A stretch of 64,000 bases of DNA from Heloderma charlesbogerti (lineage: Eukaryota > Chordata > Lepidosauria > Squamata > Helodermatidae). Made by a program: the position numbers and the translations under genes. The notes beneath the pieces are model-generated. The model was not told where the DNA came from. It saw nothing but the letters and a program-made list of their open reading frames with translations, and made no database searches. Position 1 is the stretch's first letter. The number at the start of each line of letters is the position of its first letter. Shown here piece by piece: positions 60,749 through 64,000 of the stretch. The stretch covers positions 310,001 through 374,000 of the forward strand of contig JANEZZ010002064.1 of the NCBI GenBank assembly GCA_026122225.1, given 5' to 3'.

Positions 60749-61129
60749 TCTATATGTATCTTGGCTTCTTTAAAGGTTTGTAAAATAGCTGGTAGATCAT
60801 TCACAGATCCCTCATGTTTCACCTCTTTTGTCCCTCACCAAGTCTTGTCTGGGTCTCTTGTATAGGCATCTTCCTCTCTCAATAAAACCTTGTTGAATTA
60901 ATATTCCTGAAAGTTTTGGGTGTCCTAGAATCATCTACTTCCTGAAACTGCTAGGGTACACTATCCAATCAACAGCACCATAGACCTGGGGTCTCCAGTG
61001 CAATGACTGTGGACACTAGTGTGCCAACAGAAACCTCTCTTGGCACCTGCGAGGCTCCCTGTCCCTCCGGATTTTTATTTTGTTTTTTAAAATTAAAACA
61101 ATTATTTAAACTGCAAGGGTGGAATGTTG

Positions 61130-61256
61130 CAAAGCAAAGTGCCACCCTCCAGCGCCATCTTTATTTCCATGAATGTCTCTTGAGCTCAAAGGCATTCTTG
61201 GAAAATAAAAATGGTGGTTGAGCTGCAGCTTCATTTTGAACAATGAAGCTGCAGCC
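61130..61256. repeat. Small hairpin element
   Basis: It contains an exact hairpin, GCTGCAGCTTCATT (61222-61235) with AATGAAGCTGCAGC (61242-61255) and a 6-nt loop. The part before it resembles the palindrome at 1955-2110. Confidence 0.6.
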
Positions 61257-61353
61257 AAACAAACAAAAAATTAAAAAGTTAAGCTGGGGTAGCAGGGAGT
61301 ATCCTGGAGCCTAGAGGGGCTTGGGGAACAAGGGAGGTGTTTTGCCTGGTTTG

Positions 61354-61379
61354 GGTGTGTGTGTGTGTGTGTGTGTGTA
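61354..61379. repeat. (GT)n microsatellite
   Basis: About 13 GT units in MAP1LC3A intron 1. Confidence 0.95.
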
Positions 61380-63892
61380 TGTGTTATCTGGCATAGAGTA
61401 TGTTTTACCTGGGGAGGGGAGTTATGGTGTGTGTCTTTCTCTAAGCATTGCCAGTTTGCCTTTGGGGAAATGTGTATTTTGTTGTGTTTTGTGGGGGCAA
61501 AAATGTGATTTGGCATTTGGTAAAATTTTTGTTCTCTGGCCTGGTAGCATCTCCACAATGGATGCTTTGGCTATCTTGGGCTATCTGGAGAAGATGGGGA
61601 TCAGTAATGCTGTGCTGCTTAGTTCCCACCACTGTCACTGACAGACCCAGGGCACAATGCAAAATACCCTGGACATGAGCCCTCTGGGCCACTTTCTAAT
61701 GACACCGCTGGTGGTATGTTAGTGAGTGCTGAAGAAGGTTTGAATAAGATTATGCTATGAGCCCTTGTCCAGTAGGCAGCTAGTTTCTAAGCAAGCAAGA
61801 TGGTTTTAAATGCTGTAGCTGCTAACTATTTTGGCCTTTGATGACATTCTTACCTTGGCAATATTCGGCTCTGTCACACACTTAAAGATTGCGCAAGTAT
61901 GTTTGACAAAGACCTGTTCTGAACTAGTCTGGTACAGGAGCTTGGCCTAGGTTAAAATTTTAGTTTAACTATAAACTTAAAAGACCCTAAGCAAATTGCT
62001 GCCACTCGGGAGACAGGACTAGTTCTGGGGATACCACCTTTTCCTTCTGGCCAGATTTCTGTCTTCTTTTAATATGTATGACAGACAGAAATAGTACAGG
62101 CTTAGCTTCCCCCCAAACAGCATCACTATGTTGAACGAAGCTTCATATGGTGAATTTCTGCCTGTCTTGAAGCTATTAAAGGTACAAGAAACCTGTCAGG
62201 AAAGGGTGGGGGGGCAGCCCGAACATGAAAGCAGAGAGGGAGAGAAATATCTGAACTACCTCACAGGATTATTGTAGGGACAAATAAGAGAGGGACTGCA
62301 AGGAACACTTCACATATTAAAAGCCACTATAGAAATGATACTATTAAATGATACTATTACTATTAAACATGTTGCACTGCGATAGCTGAGCAGACTCGCC
62401 CACATGCCAGTGTCTTGAATACAACTTGAGTAGCTTGTTGTTACAAAACAGCGACTCACCCACCTTTTGCCTAACACGCCGGCTCAAGAAGGAATAAAAA
62501 CAAAAATAGCACATGTCCTTCGTGACCATGAGGTATTTGACTCCGTCACTGCTTTAGTGACTACCACCTATCTAATGTTGCTGATGTCCTCCAGAAAAAA
62601 TGACATGGCTGAAGTTTGGTTTCCCCCTCATAAGTGCCTGCTGTGAGCTTGTCAGGGACAGCTGCTCCAGATGCCATGGGGTGAGCGAGTAGGAGGAGGG
62701 CGGTGCCCTTGGCCTGTTTCCCAGTGCCCTCCTCTACCATCCCAGTCCTGTTTGAAAGCAAACAGGATTAAAATAGCCCAGGAGGTCAGGCAAGGCAGCT
62801 GCAACTGTTACACGTTCCTTTCAGCTTATTTTCCACATGGCCTTTTTGCTCCCTCAGCTGACCGGTTTGTTAAATACTTTCTGGGAATGGGGGGTGGGGG
62901 TGTAGCCAGCCAGCCATCTGCATTGGACCAAAGCTGTTGTTGCTTCTCTCTGGAGAAAGTTAAATAAGACATTTTTTTCTCTTCCTCTTCTCCATAATGG
63001 GATTAAAAAGCAGAGCAGGGAGTGTTAAGGAAAATACTTCAGGGTCAAGCTCTCTCCTGGCTTCTGCCCTTTTCAGGCCATGCAAAGTTTACAGAGTTGG
63101 TATGGGCCTGAAAAGCAAGCAGCGTCAGTAGTTACAAGAATAACTGTTTACAAAACACTCATAGTTGGTTCTTATCTCTCATCATGAATCACAGTTAAAG
63201 CTTGTTGACGATGGGTGTGGAGTTCCTAGAGAGAATCCCCTGAAATTTCATGAGACCTCCTCCTTATAACCCATACCACTGCTTTCACAAACTCTTTCCT
63301 TTTTTTAACATCTGGTGTTCTTGCAGTTTAGGATTATTTTTCCACAATTTTTTTTGTTTGCTATTTATAGCAGGGCTTTGGATGTAGTCCATAATTTTTT
63401 TAAGCTTCCTTTACTCCCATGCTTTAAAAAAAACTTGATCCTTTTTTATTTTCTTTTTCTGTCTTCAACTTCTAGAATGAGAGTCAGCAAGGATGGCATT
63501 GCCTCCATACCTTTGTAATGATACATGGCAGCTTTTGTTGCTACATTGTATGTGACTGCATCATTCATGGAGGTGGAAAGGTATAAATCTAAGTCAAAGT
63601 GTTCCCTGGTAGAAATTTAAGACTATACAGTTGGATTTAAATCAAAAGAGGGGAAGAAGAGATGGCAGGGGCTACCAGTAAAACATACACATAAAAATTA
63701 AAACAGACTGCTGTACTTGTCCCACAATTTATTTTAGAAAGGCTTCTGTAAGCTTTCATCTGTCTCCATTGCCTTAAAAATATCTTGTGTAATATTTTTT
63801 GCTTGTTGCCTGCCATCTTGGCAAAAAGATGGAATATAAATGATGTGTGTGTTGGGGGGGGGACTAGCCTCATGCCCTACTGTATCTAAGGA

Positions 63893-64000
63893 TGCAATCT
63901 TATGCATGTTTAGCCAGAAAAAAGCCCTACAGCTCCCAGCATCCCCTACAGCTCCCAGCTAGCTGGGGAATGCTGGGAGTTGTAGCACTTTTTTTCTGTC
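63893..64000. repeat. GCAATCCTATGCATG MITE, cut by window end
   Basis: GCAATCTTATGCATGTTTAG, CCAGAAAAAAGCCCTAC, AGCTCCCAGCATCCCC, then the right arm GGGAATGCTGGGAGTTGTAG, CACTTTTTTTCTGTC, which runs out of the window. It is a diverged copy of the perfect palindrome at 35526-35656. Confidence 0.85.

Larger units (their letters stand above)
55157..64000 (+). other. MAP1LC3A: MAP1LC3A intron 1 (continues out of window)
   Basis: The rest of the window has no LC3A exon: I found nothing encoding DRCKEVQQIR, KIPVIIERYKG, IIRRRLQL or the C-terminal TFGF. It holds repeats listed separately. Stretches 57150-58390, 59250-59900 and 61700-63890 showed no recognised element. Confidence 0.65.

Noticed and set aside
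55157..64000. MAP1LC3A exons 2-4
   Set aside because: None of the conserved LC3 segments is encoded in any frame here.

Overview
The window is vertebrate nuclear DNA, almost certainly from a squamate reptile (lizard or snake). It has GT-AG introns, two CpG-island promoters and about 45 recognisable interspersed repeats. The diagnostic mix is Bov-B LINEs, a tRNA-derived SINE whose 3' tail matches the Bov-B tail (the Sauria/Squam type), L2, CR1 and L1-like LINEs, and many palindromic DNA-transposon remnants (MITEs). The species cannot be told from the sequence.

Three protein genes lie head to tail on the + strand. Positions 4466-28773 hold the last 18 coding exons of ITCH, a NEDD4-family HECT E3 ubiquitin ligase: the proline-rich region, four WW domains and the complete HECT domain. 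The N-terminal C2 exons lie left of the window or were not found. Positions 35390-49135 hold all four coding exons of DYNLRB1, the 96-residue dynein roadblock light chain. Positions 55117-55156 hold only the first coding exon of MAP1LC3A, the autophagy protein LC3A; its other exons lie beyond the right edge. The order ITCH-DYNLRB1-MAP1LC3A in one orientation is the same as on human 20q11, so this is conserved synteny and not an accessory region. The genes do not share a pathway as an operon would, although ITCH (ubiquitin ligation), DYNLRB1 (dynein transport) and LC3A (autophagosome membrane) all act in protein and vesicle turnover.

Layout: 1-1330 L1-like LINE; 1331-4465 non-coding; 4466-28773 ITCH exons with repeat-bearing introns; 28774 to about 31255 probable ITCH 3' UTR; 31256-35150 repeat-rich intergenic DNA; 35150-35510 DYNLRB1 CpG-island promoter and exon 1; 35393-46394 two large DYNLRB1 introns packed with CR1, Bov-B, SINE and foldback elements; 49136-54750 intergenic, including a 2.3-kb L2 element with a SINE nested in it; 54750-55540 MAP1LC3A CpG island and exon 1; 55157-64000 MAP1LC3A intron 1.

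I found no new gene system. The points worth a second look concern mobile DNA. Two hairpin MITEs bracket the DYNLRB1 promoter, one of them a perfect palindrome with 64-bp arms. An L2 insertion stops 15 nt short of an ITCH exon. A pair of related intronic segments flanks one HECT exon, and a MITE interrupts one of them. Several nested insertions carry intact target-site duplications. Three different LINE-SINE partnerships occur in one window.
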